A stretch of 64,000 bases of DNA from CAG-791 sp045130475 (GTDB lineage Bacteria > Bacillota > Clostridia > Lachnospirales > Lachnospiraceae). The notes under the pieces were generated by a model that saw only the letters and a list, made by a program, of their open reading frames with translations, had not been told where the DNA came from and did not search any database. The DNA lies in NCBI GenBank assembly GCA_045130475.1, contig JBGUPU010000012.1, positions 1 through 64,000 of the forward strand, written 5' to 3'. Shown one piece after another: positions 42,130-50,763 of the stretch; the first letter of the stretch is position 1; each line of letters starts with the position of its first letter. A program made the position numbers and the translations under genes.

Positions 42130-43182
42130 ATGAAACTAGTGACATTTCAGCGATTGAATAACAACGGTGCATTCGATGGATCGGCACCTGTCATGCCCCT
42201 TTTCGGAATCGGCGCCCCTATGCGGGACCAGGAGTCGCCGGGCGGCCTGTTCAGCTTTTTCGGGGAAGAAGTCGGAATTCTTTCAAAGGATGGGACGAGG
42301 GTGCTGCCTGTTGCAGAGACCGGTATTTCCTATCCGGACATGAACGCTCTGATCGCAGGACTTCTTCCGGAGGAGATGGAAGCGCTCCGTGCTGCGGCGG
42401 AAGCATTTGAGATGACTGCTGCCGGTGCAGAGGCCGGTGAGTTTATGGATACTGAGACAGGCAGTGAAGAGAACAGAGGCCTTTTTGTCGGGACGGATGT
42501 GAAGATCCTGTCTCCGATCCCCGTCCCTCTTCAGGACATCATCTGCCTGGGACTGAACTACACCGAACACGCAGAGGAAGCCGCAGCGTACGCAAAGGAA
42601 GCCTTCACTTCCAAAGACCGCTATCCGGTCTACTTTGCCAAGCGTGTGAACCACTCGCCTGCGGACGGAGATCCTGTTCCGGCCTATGCGGACCTGGTGG
42701 ATTCCCTGGATTACGAAGCGGAACTCGCAGTGATCATCGGAAAGGATGTAAAGGGAATTACACCGGAGGAAGTGCCCGGATGCATTTTCGGCTACACAAT
42801 CCTCAATGATTTTTCCGCGCGCAATCTTCAGACCCGTCACACCCAGTGGTATCTCGGCAAGAGCCTGGACGGCTATACCCCGATGGGCCCCTGCATTGTC
42901 ACGGCTGACGAGTTTTCCTTCCCGCCGCGCCTTCGGATCAGCAGCAGGGTCAACGGAGAACTGCGCCAGGACAGCACAACAGACATGCTGATTTTCGGCA
43001 TCGATTATATTATCTCCGACCTCTCCAGGGCTATGACCCTGCGGGCAGGAACAATCATTTCCACCGGTACGCCCAGGGGTGTGGGCATGGGCTTTGACCC
43101 TCCGAAGTTTTTGCATGCCGGGGACACAGTCACCTGTGAAATTGAGGGCATCGGGACACTGACCAATCCGATCTGTGACTGA
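42130..43182 (+). CDS. Fumarylacetoacetate hydrolase family protein
   Basis: 350 residues. The catalytic FAH domain spans about residues 130-350: DIICLGLNYTEHAEEA, PVYFAKRVNHSP, and metal ligands in DYEAELAVIIGK, followed by GYTILNDFSARNLQ, GKSLDGYTPMGP and GTIISTGTPRGVGMG. The family includes acylpyruvases, oxaloacetate decarboxylases and homoprotocatechuate isomerases; the substrate here is unknown. AGGAGGTAGGAATC precedes the ATG at 42130; the frame upstream is not conserved-looking. The 185-bp region before it holds small hairpins and a CTTCATCGCGG motif. Confidence 0.9.
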   Translation: MKLVTFQRLNNNGAFDGSAPVMPLFGIGAPMRDQESPGGLFSFFGEEVGILSKDGTRVLPVAETGISYPDMNALIAGLLPEEMEALRAAAEAFEMTAAGAEAGEFMDTETGSEENRGLFVGTDVKILSPIPVPLQDIICLGLNYTEHAEEAAAYAKEAFTSKDRYPVYFAKRVNHSPADGDPVPAYADLVDSLDYEAELAVIIGKDVKGITPEEVPGCIFGYTILNDFSARNLQTRHTQWYLGKSLDGYTPMGPCIVTADEFSFPPRLRISSRVNGELRQDSTTDMLIFGIDYIISDLSRAMTLRAGTIISTGTPRGVGMGFDPPKFLHAGDTVTCEIEGIGTLTNPICD

Positions 43183-43246
43183 TCCGGTAGTTTTGGAAAA
43201 GACGGCGGGGCTCTTTTAAGCCGAAGCCGGAAGAGGAACGGAAGAT

Positions 43247-43624
43247 ATGTTTTTGATGATCGGCCTTACACAGGGGAGAAAAGACCTCTCCGGCGATCAG
43301 CTGGTGATCTGCACACAGTGCGGAAAATACGGCAGATACCAGGTTTTTATGACTTTCACCCAGCTTCTGCTCTTCTTTATTCCCTGTTTCCGGTGGGGAA
43401 AGAAGTACTACGTGCAGATGTCCTGCTGCGGGACAGTCTATGAGCTGAACCCGGAGATTGGCGCCCGTATTGCCCGGGGAGAGAAAGTCGAGATCGGACC
43501 CGCGGACCTGCAGATCGTCAGCAGCGGCAGGAGAGCCCGCATGGTCAGGCGCTGTCCGGCCTGCGGATATCAGACGGAAGAGGATTTTGATTTCTGCCCC
43601 AAGTGCGGAGGTCCTCTTTCCTGA
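43247..43624 (+). CDS. Zinc-ribbon protein
   Basis: 125 residues. Two Cys pairs, ICTQCGKYG near residue 22 and the C-terminal CPACGYQTEEDFDFCPKCGGPL, form zinc ribbons. A hydrophobic aromatic stretch FTQLLLFFIPCFRWGKKYYVQ lies between, with a CC pair after it. It resembles small Firmicute zinc-ribbon proteins of unknown role. GAGGAACGGAAG precedes the ATG. Same strand as, and between, the FAH and NifX-FKBP genes. Confidence 0.8.
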   Translation: MFLMIGLTQGRKDLSGDQLVICTQCGKYGRYQVFMTFTQLLLFFIPCFRWGKKYYVQMSCCGTVYELNPEIGARIARGEKVEIGPADLQIVSSGRRARMVRRCPACGYQTEEDFDFCPKCGGPLS

Positions 43625-43728
43625 GTGCACAGCCTGGACGTAAGCTGTTTTACGTCTGTTTTTACAGAAATATATAAAAAATCAGTCATTTTGAAGCTAC
43701 AGACATTTAGAAAGGAATATTTTTTCAC

Positions 43729-44637
43729 ATGAGAATTGCAGTAACCTATGAGAATGGTCACATTTTCCAGCACTTCGGCAGGACCGAACAGTTCAAGGTA
43801 TATGATGTGCAGGAAGGCAGAATTATCGCAAGCGAGATCGTCGGCTCCAACGGGATCGGCCACGGAGCTCTGGCAGGGCTCCTCGCGGACAAGGCCATAG
43901 AAGTCCTGATCTGCGGCGGCCTAGGCGGAGGTGCCCTGAATGCGCTGACGAATGCCGGGATCACTGTTGTGGCGGGCGCGGAAGGTGACGCTGATAAGGC
44001 GGTCGAGTCCTATCTTCAGGGAGAACTGGTCTCTTCAGGCGCAAACTGTGATCATCACGGCGAAGGCCATGAGTGCGGCCACCACGACGAAGGCGGCTGC
44101 GGAGAAGAAGGCTGCGGTGAAGGGTGCTGCGATGGAGGCCAGGAAGGCGGCTGTGAGAGCGGCGGCTGCGGCGGATGCTGCGGCGGCGGTGCGCCCATGA
44201 TCATTCTGGAAGGCAAAAATGCCGGCAAAAACGTCAAAGTCCATTACAGGGGCACATTCAATGACGGCACACAGTTCGATTCCTCCTATGACAGGGGCGA
44301 ACCCCTGGAATTCATCTGCGGCGCGGGTATGATGATCACAGGTTTTGACCAGGCTGTCGCGGATATGGAAGTCGGTCAGGCCGTGGATATCCACCTCATG
44401 CCGGAGGAAGCCTACGGCATGCCCGATCCCGAGCGGATCATCACCATCGAGATCGCCCAGCTTCCCGGCTCTGAGAACCTCAATGTCGGAGAGCGTGTCT
44501 ATCTGCGCAACATGATGGGACAGCCCTTCCCGGTCACTGTTACCGCCAAGGACGATGTCAACATCACCCTGGATGCAAACCATGAGATGGCCGGAAAGGA
44601 ACTGAATTTCCGCATTGAACTTGTTGAGGTACAATAA
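43729..44637 (+). CDS. NifX/NifB-like cluster-binding domain fused to FKBP-type peptidyl-prolyl isomerase
   Basis: 302 residues in three parts. Residues 1-105 are a dinitrogenase Fe-Mo-cofactor (NifX/NifB C-terminal) domain: MRIAVTYENGHIFQHFGRTEQFKVY and LICGGLGGGALNALTNAGI. Residues about 106-160 are a metal-binding linker very rich in Cys, His and Gly. Residues about 162-302 are a SlyD-like FKBP: VKVHYRGTFNDGTQFDSSYDRGEPLEF, GFDQAVADMEVGQAVDIHLMPEEAYG and an insert-in-flap domain. SlyD proteins often carry a Cys/His-rich metal tail; here it is a bridge. It probably handles metal clusters or metalloprotein folding. No nif genes are present. Confidence 0.88.
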   Translation: MRIAVTYENGHIFQHFGRTEQFKVYDVQEGRIIASEIVGSNGIGHGALAGLLADKAIEVLICGGLGGGALNALTNAGITVVAGAEGDADKAVESYLQGELVSSGANCDHHGEGHECGHHDEGGCGEEGCGEGCCDGGQEGGCESGGCGGCCGGGAPMIILEGKNAGKNVKVHYRGTFNDGTQFDSSYDRGEPLEFICGAGMMITGFDQAVADMEVGQAVDIHLMPEEAYGMPDPERIITIEIAQLPGSENLNVGERVYLRNMMGQPFPVTVTAKDDVNITLDANHEMAGKELNFRIELVEVQ

Positions 44638-44658
44638 AGGTATTTTGTACACTTACAC

Positions 44659-44687
44659 TTGACAGTGTTAAAGTATAGACGTATGAT
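44659..44687 (+). promoter_or_regulatory. rib operon promoter
   Basis: -35 TTGACA (44659-44664), 17-bp spacer, -10 TATGAT (44682-44687), placed about 20 bp before the FMN riboswitch. Confidence 0.8.
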
Positions 44688-44708
44688 ATTTGCTGTAAAT
44701 TGAATAAG

Positions 44709-44818
44709 AAAATCTTCAGGGCAGGGTGCAAGTCCCTACCGGTGGTACAGCCCACGAGCCGCAAGGCATGATTCGGTGAAACTCCGAAGCCGACAGTATA
44801 GTCTGGATGGAAGAAGGT
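44709..44818 (+). ncRNA. FMN riboswitch (RFN element)
   Basis: All core RFN segments are present in order: TCTTCAGGGCAGGGTGCAAG, TCCCTACCGGTGGTACAGCC, CACGAGCCGC, GATTCGGTGAAACTCCGAAG and CCGACAGTATAGTCTGGATG followed by GAAGAAGG. It controls the ribDEBAH cluster downstream. Confidence 0.97.
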
Positions 44819-44921
44819 TTGAAGCGGAATGGAAGATGTCGATGGATCTTGAAAAGATGCATACGGCAGGATGGCTGCTGTGTTTGGCATGGCCGTCTTT
44901 CTTTCCCTTTTACATCGCACA

Positions 44922-44968
44922 AAGAGCTCTGGAACAGATGATTTGTTCCAGAGCTTTCTTGCTTTTTT
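44922..44968 (+). terminator. rib leader terminator 1
   Basis: GCTCTGGAACA (44926-44936) pairs with TGTTCCAGAGC (44944-44954), followed by TTTCTTGCTTTTTT. It is the likely FMN-controlled expression platform. Confidence 0.9.
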
Positions 44969-44988
44969 GAATGTCTTTTTGATGTGTA

Positions 44989-45039
44989 AAGAGCTGCCCT
45001 GAGCTGTAGATCAACAGACCGGGGCGGCTCTTTTGCTTT
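44989..45039 (+). terminator. rib leader hairpin 2
   Basis: AAAGAGCTGCCC (about 44989-45000) can pair with GGGGCGGCTCTTTT (about 45021-45034), followed by GCTTT. It is a second, weaker terminator-like hairpin just before ribD. Confidence 0.55.
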
Positions 45040-45085
45040 GGTGGGCAGAGGTACTTGGGGCACTCCGGTATGTGAGGTGAAAATA

Positions 45086-46219
45086 GTGGAAACAGGAAGA
45101 GAAAAGGATCGTCTGGCCGACGAACAATATATGCGAATGGCGCTGCAGCTGGCCTTGAAGGGGCGCGGATGGGTGTCTCCCAATCCGGTTGTCGGCGCGG
45201 TGATCGTCAGGGACGACGGCACAGTCATTGCAGAGGGCTGGCATGAGCGGTACGGTGAGCTGCACGCAGAGCGCAATGCACTCAAAAACTGTATGGAGCC
45301 CCCGACAGGCGCGACCATGTACGTCACACTGGAGCCCTGCTGCCATCACGGCCGTCAGCCTCCCTGTACGGATGCGATTCTGGAGGCCGGCATCCGACGC
45401 GTAGTCGTGGGCAGCGGCGATCCCAATCCTCTGGTAGCAGGAAAAGGAATCCGGATCCTCAGGGAGCACGGTGTGGAAGTGACAGAGGGCGTCCTCAAGG
45501 ATGAATGCGATGCCGTCAACGAGATCTTTTTCCACTATATTCAGACAGGAACCCCTTATGTCGTGATGAAATATGCGATGACCCTGGATGGGAAGATCGC
45601 AGCCTACACCGGAAAATCCCAGTGGATCACCGGAGAGGAGGCAAGAGCCCATGTCCATGCAATGAGGGGAAATCTCTTCGGGATCATGGCGGGCGTCGGC
45701 ACCGTACTGGCGGATGATCCCCTGCTGACCTGCCGCCTGCCCGGGGCAAGAAACCCGGTGCGGATCATCTGTGATACAAACCTGCGCACACCGATGACTT
45801 CGAAGATCGTCGCCACGGCGGCGCAAGTCCCCACCATCATCGCGACTGCGTCAGAAGATCAGGAAGCCATCCGGGGATATGAGGAGAAAGGCTGCCGGAT
45901 CCTGCAGATTGCAAAGGCGGAATCGGGCAGTATCGACCTGAAGGAACTGATGAAAAAGCTGGGCAGTGAGAAGATCGACAGTATCCTGCTCGAAGGAGGA
46001 GGAACACTCAACTGGTCGGCTCTTGAGAGCGGGATCGTCAACCGCGTCATGGCCTATGTTTCGCCCAAACTGTTCGGCGGCAGCAGCGCAAAGACCCCTG
46101 TCGAGGGACAGGGCGTGACGGCTCCTTCATCCGCCTTCCTCCTGGAAAATACCACTGTCACCAGACTGGGTGAGGACTTTCTCATAGAGGGGACACTGAA
46201 AAAACGAAACAGACAATAA
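45086..46219 (+). CDS. ribD: Bifunctional riboflavin deaminase/reductase
   Basis: 377 residues; converts the first pyrimidine intermediate of riboflavin synthesis by deamination, then ribosyl reduction. The deaminase zinc site is HAERNAL with EPCCHHGRQPPCTDAI. The reductase domain shows YVVMKYAMTLDGKIA, GIMAGVGTVLADDP, ILLEGGGTLNWSAL. I chose the GTG at 45086 (VETGREKDRLADEQYM), because GAGGTGA lies 7 bp upstream; the frame opens earlier at a TTG at 45038 inside the leader hairpin. First structural gene after the FMN riboswitch. Confidence 0.94.
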   Translation: METGREKDRLADEQYMRMALQLALKGRGWVSPNPVVGAVIVRDDGTVIAEGWHERYGELHAERNALKNCMEPPTGATMYVTLEPCCHHGRQPPCTDAILEAGIRRVVVGSGDPNPLVAGKGIRILREHGVEVTEGVLKDECDAVNEIFFHYIQTGTPYVVMKYAMTLDGKIAAYTGKSQWITGEEARAHVHAMRGNLFGIMAGVGTVLADDPLLTCRLPGARNPVRIICDTNLRTPMTSKIVATAAQVPTIIATASEDQEAIRGYEEKGCRILQIAKAESGSIDLKELMKKLGSEKIDSILLEGGGTLNWSALESGIVNRVMAYVSPKLFGGSSAKTPVEGQGVTAPSSAFLLENTTVTRLGEDFLIEGTLKKRNRQ

Positions 46220-46254
46220 AAGTCCTTGAGGCTTCTCATTGAAGGATAAAATCT

Positions 46255-46950
46255 ATGTTTACAGGAATTGTGGAAGAGATGGGGACCATCCGCCAGATCA
46301 AAAAGGGACGCGCCTCCGCAGTGCTGACCATAGCGGCCCGTAAAGTACTGGAGGATGCGCATATCGGCGACAGTATTGCCGTCAACGGAATCTGCCTGAC
46401 GGTCACCTCTCTTGGAAGCGGCACATTTACGGCAGATGTCATGCACGAGACCCTGCGGCGGACGGCTTTTTCCCGCCTGGCTCCGGGCGTCAGGGTCAAT
46501 CTGGAGCGCGCCATGGCGGCGGACGGCCGGTTCGGTGGCCATATTGTCGCGGGCCATGTGGACGGAGTCGGAACTATCACGGATCTGCGCCGGGATGACA
46601 ACGCCATCTGGTACACCTTCCGGGCGGAACCGCAGGTTCTGCGCTATATCGTCGAGAAGGGCTCCATCACAGTGGACGGGATCAGCCTGACAGTTGCAGA
46701 TGTGGGTGCGTCGACCTTTTCCATCTCGGCGATCCCTCATACCGTCGCACAGACGGTGCTGCAGGACCGCAAAAAGGGCGACCCCGTCAACCTCGAGACA
46801 GATATCATCGGAAAATACGTGGAGAAGCTCCTCTATGCCGGAGCGCCTCTGCCGGGAAATACTTCGGCAGACAGAGGGGGCGCAGAAGCCCCCGCAAAGA
46901 AAACTTCCGGAGGGATCACCCGGGATTTTCTGATGAAGAACGGCTTCTGA
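46255..46950 (+). CDS. ribE: Riboflavin synthase alpha chain
   Basis: 231 residues; dismutates two lumazines to riboflavin. Two lumazine-binding repeats are visible: MFTGIVEEMGTI...SIAVNGICLTVT and GGHIVAGHVDGVGTI...ITVDGISLTVADV. The C-terminus carries a 25-residue tail with SADRGGAEAPAKK before ending FLMKNGF. 35 bp after ribD. Confidence 0.96.
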   Translation: MFTGIVEEMGTIRQIKKGRASAVLTIAARKVLEDAHIGDSIAVNGICLTVTSLGSGTFTADVMHETLRRTAFSRLAPGVRVNLERAMAADGRFGGHIVAGHVDGVGTITDLRRDDNAIWYTFRAEPQVLRYIVEKGSITVDGISLTVADVGASTFSISAIPHTVAQTVLQDRKKGDPVNLETDIIGKYVEKLLYAGAPLPGNTSADRGGAEAPAKKTSGGITRDFLMKNGF

Positions 46951-47010
46951 ACACCGTGTGATCACCGGTTTCAGGAGATTCATACGGTAAAAAATAAATC
47001 CTCATTACTT

Positions 47011-47048
47011 TGTAATGCGAATCATAAAGCTCTGTAATGCGAATCATA
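47011..47048 (+). repeat. 16-bp direct repeat before ribBA
   Basis: TGTAATGCGAATCATA occurs at 47011-47026 and 47033-47048, with a 22-bp period (about two helical turns). It ends about 19 bp before the ribBA ATG. Confidence 0.8.
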
Positions 47049-47067
47049 TAGAAAGAAGGAAAACAAT

Positions 47068-48267
47068 ATGGATCAGTTTCAAGCTGTAAAACAGGCACTG
47101 CAGGATCTTCGGGACGGCAAGATCATCCTCGTCGTGGATGATCCCGACCGCGAAAACGAGGGAGATTTTATCTGTGCCGCAGAGTTTGCGACAACCGAGA
47201 ATATCAATTTCATGGCGACTCACGGCAAGGGCCTGATCTGCATGCCCATGTCCGAGGAATATGTCAGGCGCCTGCAGATTCCTCAGATGGTCCGCACCAA
47301 CACAGACAACCACGAGACAGCGTTTACGATCTCGATCGACCATGTCTCTACGACCACCGGAATCTCCGCAAAAGAGCGCTCCATGACAGCCATGGCTGTC
47401 GTGGAGGAAGGCGCAAAGCCGGAGGACTTCCGCAGACCCGGCCACATGTTCCCGCTTCTGGCAAAGCCCAACGGTGTTCTGGAGAGAGACGGGCACACCG
47501 AGGCGACCGTGGATCTGTGCCGTCTGGCAGGACTTCATGCCTGCGGTCTGTGCTGTGAGATCATGCGCGAGGACGGAACCATGATGCGCACCACGGAGCT
47601 CAAACAGCTGGCACAGAAATGGGGCATCACCTTCATGAGCATCAAGGAGCTCCAGAACTACCGCAAGTGCCACGACCACCTCGTGGACAAGATGGCGGAA
47701 GTCAATCTTCCCACCAAATACGGCGATTTCCGGGCCTACGGCTTTGTCAACCGCTTGAACGGCGAGCACCACATCGCCCTGGTCAAAGGAGAGATCGGTG
47801 ACGGAAAGGACATCCTCTGCCGTGTCCACTCCGAGTGCCTGACCGGTGATACCTTCGGGTCCCTGCGCTGCGACTGCGGACAGCAGCTGGCCTCCGCCAT
47901 GACCCGGATCGAAAAAGAGGGCCGCGGCATCGTCCTCTATATGCGCCAGGAAGGCAGGGGGATCGGCCTGATCAATAAGCTCCGCGCCTATGAACTGCAG
48001 GAGCAGGGCATGGATACCCTCGAGGCAAATCTTGCCCTGGGATTTGCGGGCGATGAGCGCGAGTATTTCATCGGCGCCCAGATTCTGCGCGAGCTCGGAG
48101 TTAAGACCATGCGGATCCTGACCAATAACCCGGACAAGGTCTATCAGCTCGAGGAATTCGGACTTGAGATTAACGAGCGTGTGCCCATCCAGATCGAGGC
48201 CAATCCCTATGATGCCTTTTATCTGAAGACAAAACAGACCAAAATGGGACATATGCTGAAATACTGA
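47068..48267 (+). CDS. ribBA: Bifunctional 3,4-DHBP synthase / GTP cyclohydrolase II
   Basis: 399 residues; supplies both starting materials of riboflavin. The RibB half has VVDDPDRENEGDFICAAEF and GHMFPLLAK. The RibA half, from about residue 205, has HSECLTGDTFGSLRCDCGQQ (zinc site) and YMRQEGRGIGLINKLRAYELQ. AGAAAGAAGGAAAACAAT precedes the ATG. Confidence 0.97.
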   Translation: MDQFQAVKQALQDLRDGKIILVVDDPDRENEGDFICAAEFATTENINFMATHGKGLICMPMSEEYVRRLQIPQMVRTNTDNHETAFTISIDHVSTTTGISAKERSMTAMAVVEEGAKPEDFRRPGHMFPLLAKPNGVLERDGHTEATVDLCRLAGLHACGLCCEIMREDGTMMRTTELKQLAQKWGITFMSIKELQNYRKCHDHLVDKMAEVNLPTKYGDFRAYGFVNRLNGEHHIALVKGEIGDGKDILCRVHSECLTGDTFGSLRCDCGQQLASAMTRIEKEGRGIVLYMRQEGRGIGLINKLRAYELQEQGMDTLEANLALGFAGDEREYFIGAQILRELGVKTMRILTNNPDKVYQLEEFGLEINERVPIQIEANPYDAFYLKTKQTKMGHMLKY

Positions 48268-48636
48268 AAAAAGACGGATTGAGAAAGTACGAGCCTTGCC
48301 GGCATATATCTTTATTTCGAGTGCAGGGACAAAAAGACCGGTCGCTGAGGATATGAATCCCTCCCTGTATCTTTCGTCGTTTCATCAAATATTCTAAATG
48401 CTCATCCCAACTTTCTTCCCCGGGGATGTATGCTGTGCAGGCTCTGGAATACGCACTCGCAAACCGAAGGTTTGCAGGATGCAGCGCGGATGCGGTTCGG
48501 ACAAAGCTGATGCCGCAGCGTCTTTGCAGTGCAGGGACGCTGCGGCCCGCATCCGGGGGGCAGGACCCCCGGAAGGGTCCTGGAAGACAATACGGATTTT
48601 GTTTCAACACATTATGATGATAAGGAGAACTGTCTA
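48268..48636 (+). other. 369-bp structured spacer inside the rib cluster
   Basis: No supported gene. Several hairpins are visible: GCCGCAGCGTC with GACGCTGCGGC (about 48513-48544), GCAAACCGAAGGTTTGC (about 48460-48476) and GGACCCCCGGAAGGGTCC (about 48564-48581). It is much longer than the other gaps in this cluster (35 to 117 bp). It may carry an mRNA processing or attenuation signal before ribH, or be a degenerate insert. Confidence 0.4.
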
Positions 48637-49104
48637 ATGAGAACTTTGGAAGGAAAAGTAGTTGCAGAGGGAATTCGGATCGGAATCGTGGTGGCACGTT
48701 TTAATGAGTTTATCACCTCCAAGCTCCTGGGCGGCGCCATGGATGGCCTGGTGCGTCACGGGATGAATGAAGAGGATGTCGATGTGGCATGGGTTCCCGG
48801 GGCCTTTGAGATCCCGCTGATCGCGAAGAAGATGGCAAAGAGCGGCAAGTATGATGCCGTCATCGCTCTGGGCGCCGTGATCCGCGGATCGACCAGCCAT
48901 TATGATTATGTATGCAACGAAGTTTCCAAGGGTGTCGCAGCAGCCTCCATGGAAAGCGGTGTGCCGGTCATGTTCGGCGTCGTCACGACCGAGAACATCG
49001 AGCAGGCCATCGAGCGTGCCGGCACGAAGGCAGGCAATAAGGGATATGACTGCGCGCTGGGCGCCATCGAGATGGTCAACCTGATCCGCACGATGGATAT
49101 CTGA
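48637..49104 (+). CDS. ribH: 6,7-dimethyl-8-ribityllumazine synthase
   Basis: 155 residues. Family motifs are GIVVARFNEFITSKLLGGA, VPGAFEIPLIAKKMA, VIALGAVIRGSTSHYDYVCNEVSKG and PVMFGVVTTENIEQAIERAGTKAGNKG. AAGGAGAACTGTCTA precedes the ATG at 48637. Last rib gene. Confidence 0.97.
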   Translation: MRTLEGKVVAEGIRIGIVVARFNEFITSKLLGGAMDGLVRHGMNEEDVDVAWVPGAFEIPLIAKKMAKSGKYDAVIALGAVIRGSTSHYDYVCNEVSKGVAAASMESGVPVMFGVVTTENIEQAIERAGTKAGNKGYDCALGAIEMVNLIRTMDI

Positions 49105-49221
49105 TAATCATTTGATAACAGCATTGCAGTATGGTATACTTTCGAAATCATAGATAATTTTTCTGCGGCTTTTTTACAGGCCGGAGTACTATGTTTTGAA
49201 GAAAGTGAGTGATTCGATTTT

Positions 49222-50757
49222 ATGGACGATGGCAGTCGATCTACCTGGCTGATTGTGATCCTGCTGCTTCTTGCAGCCATGCTGTTTGCCGTAATGGAGA
49301 CAGCATTTGCTTCAGTTTCCCGTGTGCGCATCAAGACAGGCGCAGAAAAGGGAGAGCAGAAGGCGGTCCGCGCCCTCTATGTAATAGAACATTTTGACAG
49401 AGCGATTACTACGCTGTTAATTTGTACAAATATCGTTCATCTTGCCACGGCCTCCATTGTGACGGTATATGTCACCAAAAGATGGGGCGTCTCGGCAGTG
49501 TCCATTTCCACATTGGTTACCACGCTGGTAGTTTTTTTCTTCGGAGAGATGCTGCCTAAGAGTCTTGCGCGGAAATACAATGAGCCCCTGAGTCTTATGA
49601 CGGCAGGGGTTCTTTGCGTGCTGATGGCTGTCCTGCGCCCGGCGGCAGCTCTGCTGACCTGGATCGGAAACACTGCGGCGAAGAGGGCCAGAGGGGACGA
49701 TGAGACGTCGGTCACGGAAAATGATATCTACGATATCATTGAAGATATGGCAGAAGAAGGCAAGATCAACGAAGAGCAGGGCGACCTGATCTCGTCCGCC
49801 CTGCAGTTCGGCGACGTCACGGTGGAAAGCATCCTGACGAGCCGTGTGGATGTGGCGGCTATCGATATCGATATGCCGCAGGAGGAGATCCTGGCCTTTA
49901 TCAAGGAGCAGAATCACAGCCGCCTGCCGGTCTACGAGGGCACGATCGACAATATCATAGGCATCCTCCATATCCGCCGCTATATCCGGTATTACATCCG
50001 CAGAGGCGAGGCGCTTGATATCCGGCCGCTGCTGTATGAACCGTTTTTCGTTCATCAGTCGACAAAGATCGACGATCTTCTGGAGATCATGTCGCGCAAA
50101 AAGATCAACCTTGCCGTGGTCACCGACAATTACGGCGGAACGCTGGGCATTGTCACGGACGAAGATATCCTGGAGGAACTGGTGGGTGAGATCTGGGATG
50201 AGGATGACAGGGCAGTCCGCAATGTCGTTCCCATGACGGACGGGTCCTACAGTGTCAACCCCGAGGAACATGTGCTCGACGTACTCGATGAACTTGGCAT
50301 CTCCTATACTGAGGCACAGGAGGAGGAGATCGGGCGCAAGCTGATGAATGAACTCGCCTATGAAGCATTCCCCCGGATCCCTGTGGCGGGAGACAGCTTC
50401 AAATATCTGGGGATCCAGATCTCCGTTCTCGTCATGCGCCACAACCGCATTATGCGTCTGAAGGTGCGCAGTCTTACGGAAGAAGAGCTGCAGTTTGACC
50501 GGGATGCTGCCGCCATGGCGGGGATCGATCCCGACACGGGAAAATTCCTCAACGAGGATCACGGCGCAGAGGACAAAGGCGCAGATGACAGAAAGAACTC
50601 AGCGGATGCAGGTGCTGTCCTTTCTTCCGACGGTTCGGTCTTTACCGAAGAGGACGCGCGCGCTTTTGCCGAGGGAAAAGCCTATCAGATCCGGCAGGCA
50701 CAGGGAAAACATTATTCCCAATCCATGATGAAAAAAGACAGACAGGAGAGGAGGTGA
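49222..50757 (+). CDS. CNNM/CorC-type transporter-associated protein with CBS pair (1)
   Basis: 511 residues. An N-terminal DUF21/CNNM membrane domain of about four helices (LIVILLLLAAMLFAVMETAFA through AAALLTWIG) precedes a CBS pair (TSRVDVAAIDIDMP, NHSRLPVYEGTIDNIIGILHI, then LAVVTDNYGGTLGIVTDEDILEELVGEIWDE). A CorC_HlyC domain follows near residues 350-425. The C-terminal tail of about 80 residues is charged and low complexity. Family members include Mg2+/Co2+ efflux (CorC, MpfA) and so-called hemolysin proteins. Ends 6 bp before its paralogue. Confidence 0.92.
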   Translation: MDDGSRSTWLIVILLLLAAMLFAVMETAFASVSRVRIKTGAEKGEQKAVRALYVIEHFDRAITTLLICTNIVHLATASIVTVYVTKRWGVSAVSISTLVTTLVVFFFGEMLPKSLARKYNEPLSLMTAGVLCVLMAVLRPAAALLTWIGNTAAKRARGDDETSVTENDIYDIIEDMAEEGKINEEQGDLISSALQFGDVTVESILTSRVDVAAIDIDMPQEEILAFIKEQNHSRLPVYEGTIDNIIGILHIRRYIRYYIRRGEALDIRPLLYEPFFVHQSTKIDDLLEIMSRKKINLAVVTDNYGGTLGIVTDEDILEELVGEIWDEDDRAVRNVVPMTDGSYSVNPEEHVLDVLDELGISYTEAQEEEIGRKLMNELAYEAFPRIPVAGDSFKYLGIQISVLVMRHNRIMRLKVRSLTEEELQFDRDAAAMAGIDPDTGKFLNEDHGAEDKGADDRKNSADAGAVLSSDGSVFTEEDARAFAEGKAYQIRQAQGKHYSQSMMKKDRQERR

Positions 50758-50763
50758 CGCAGC

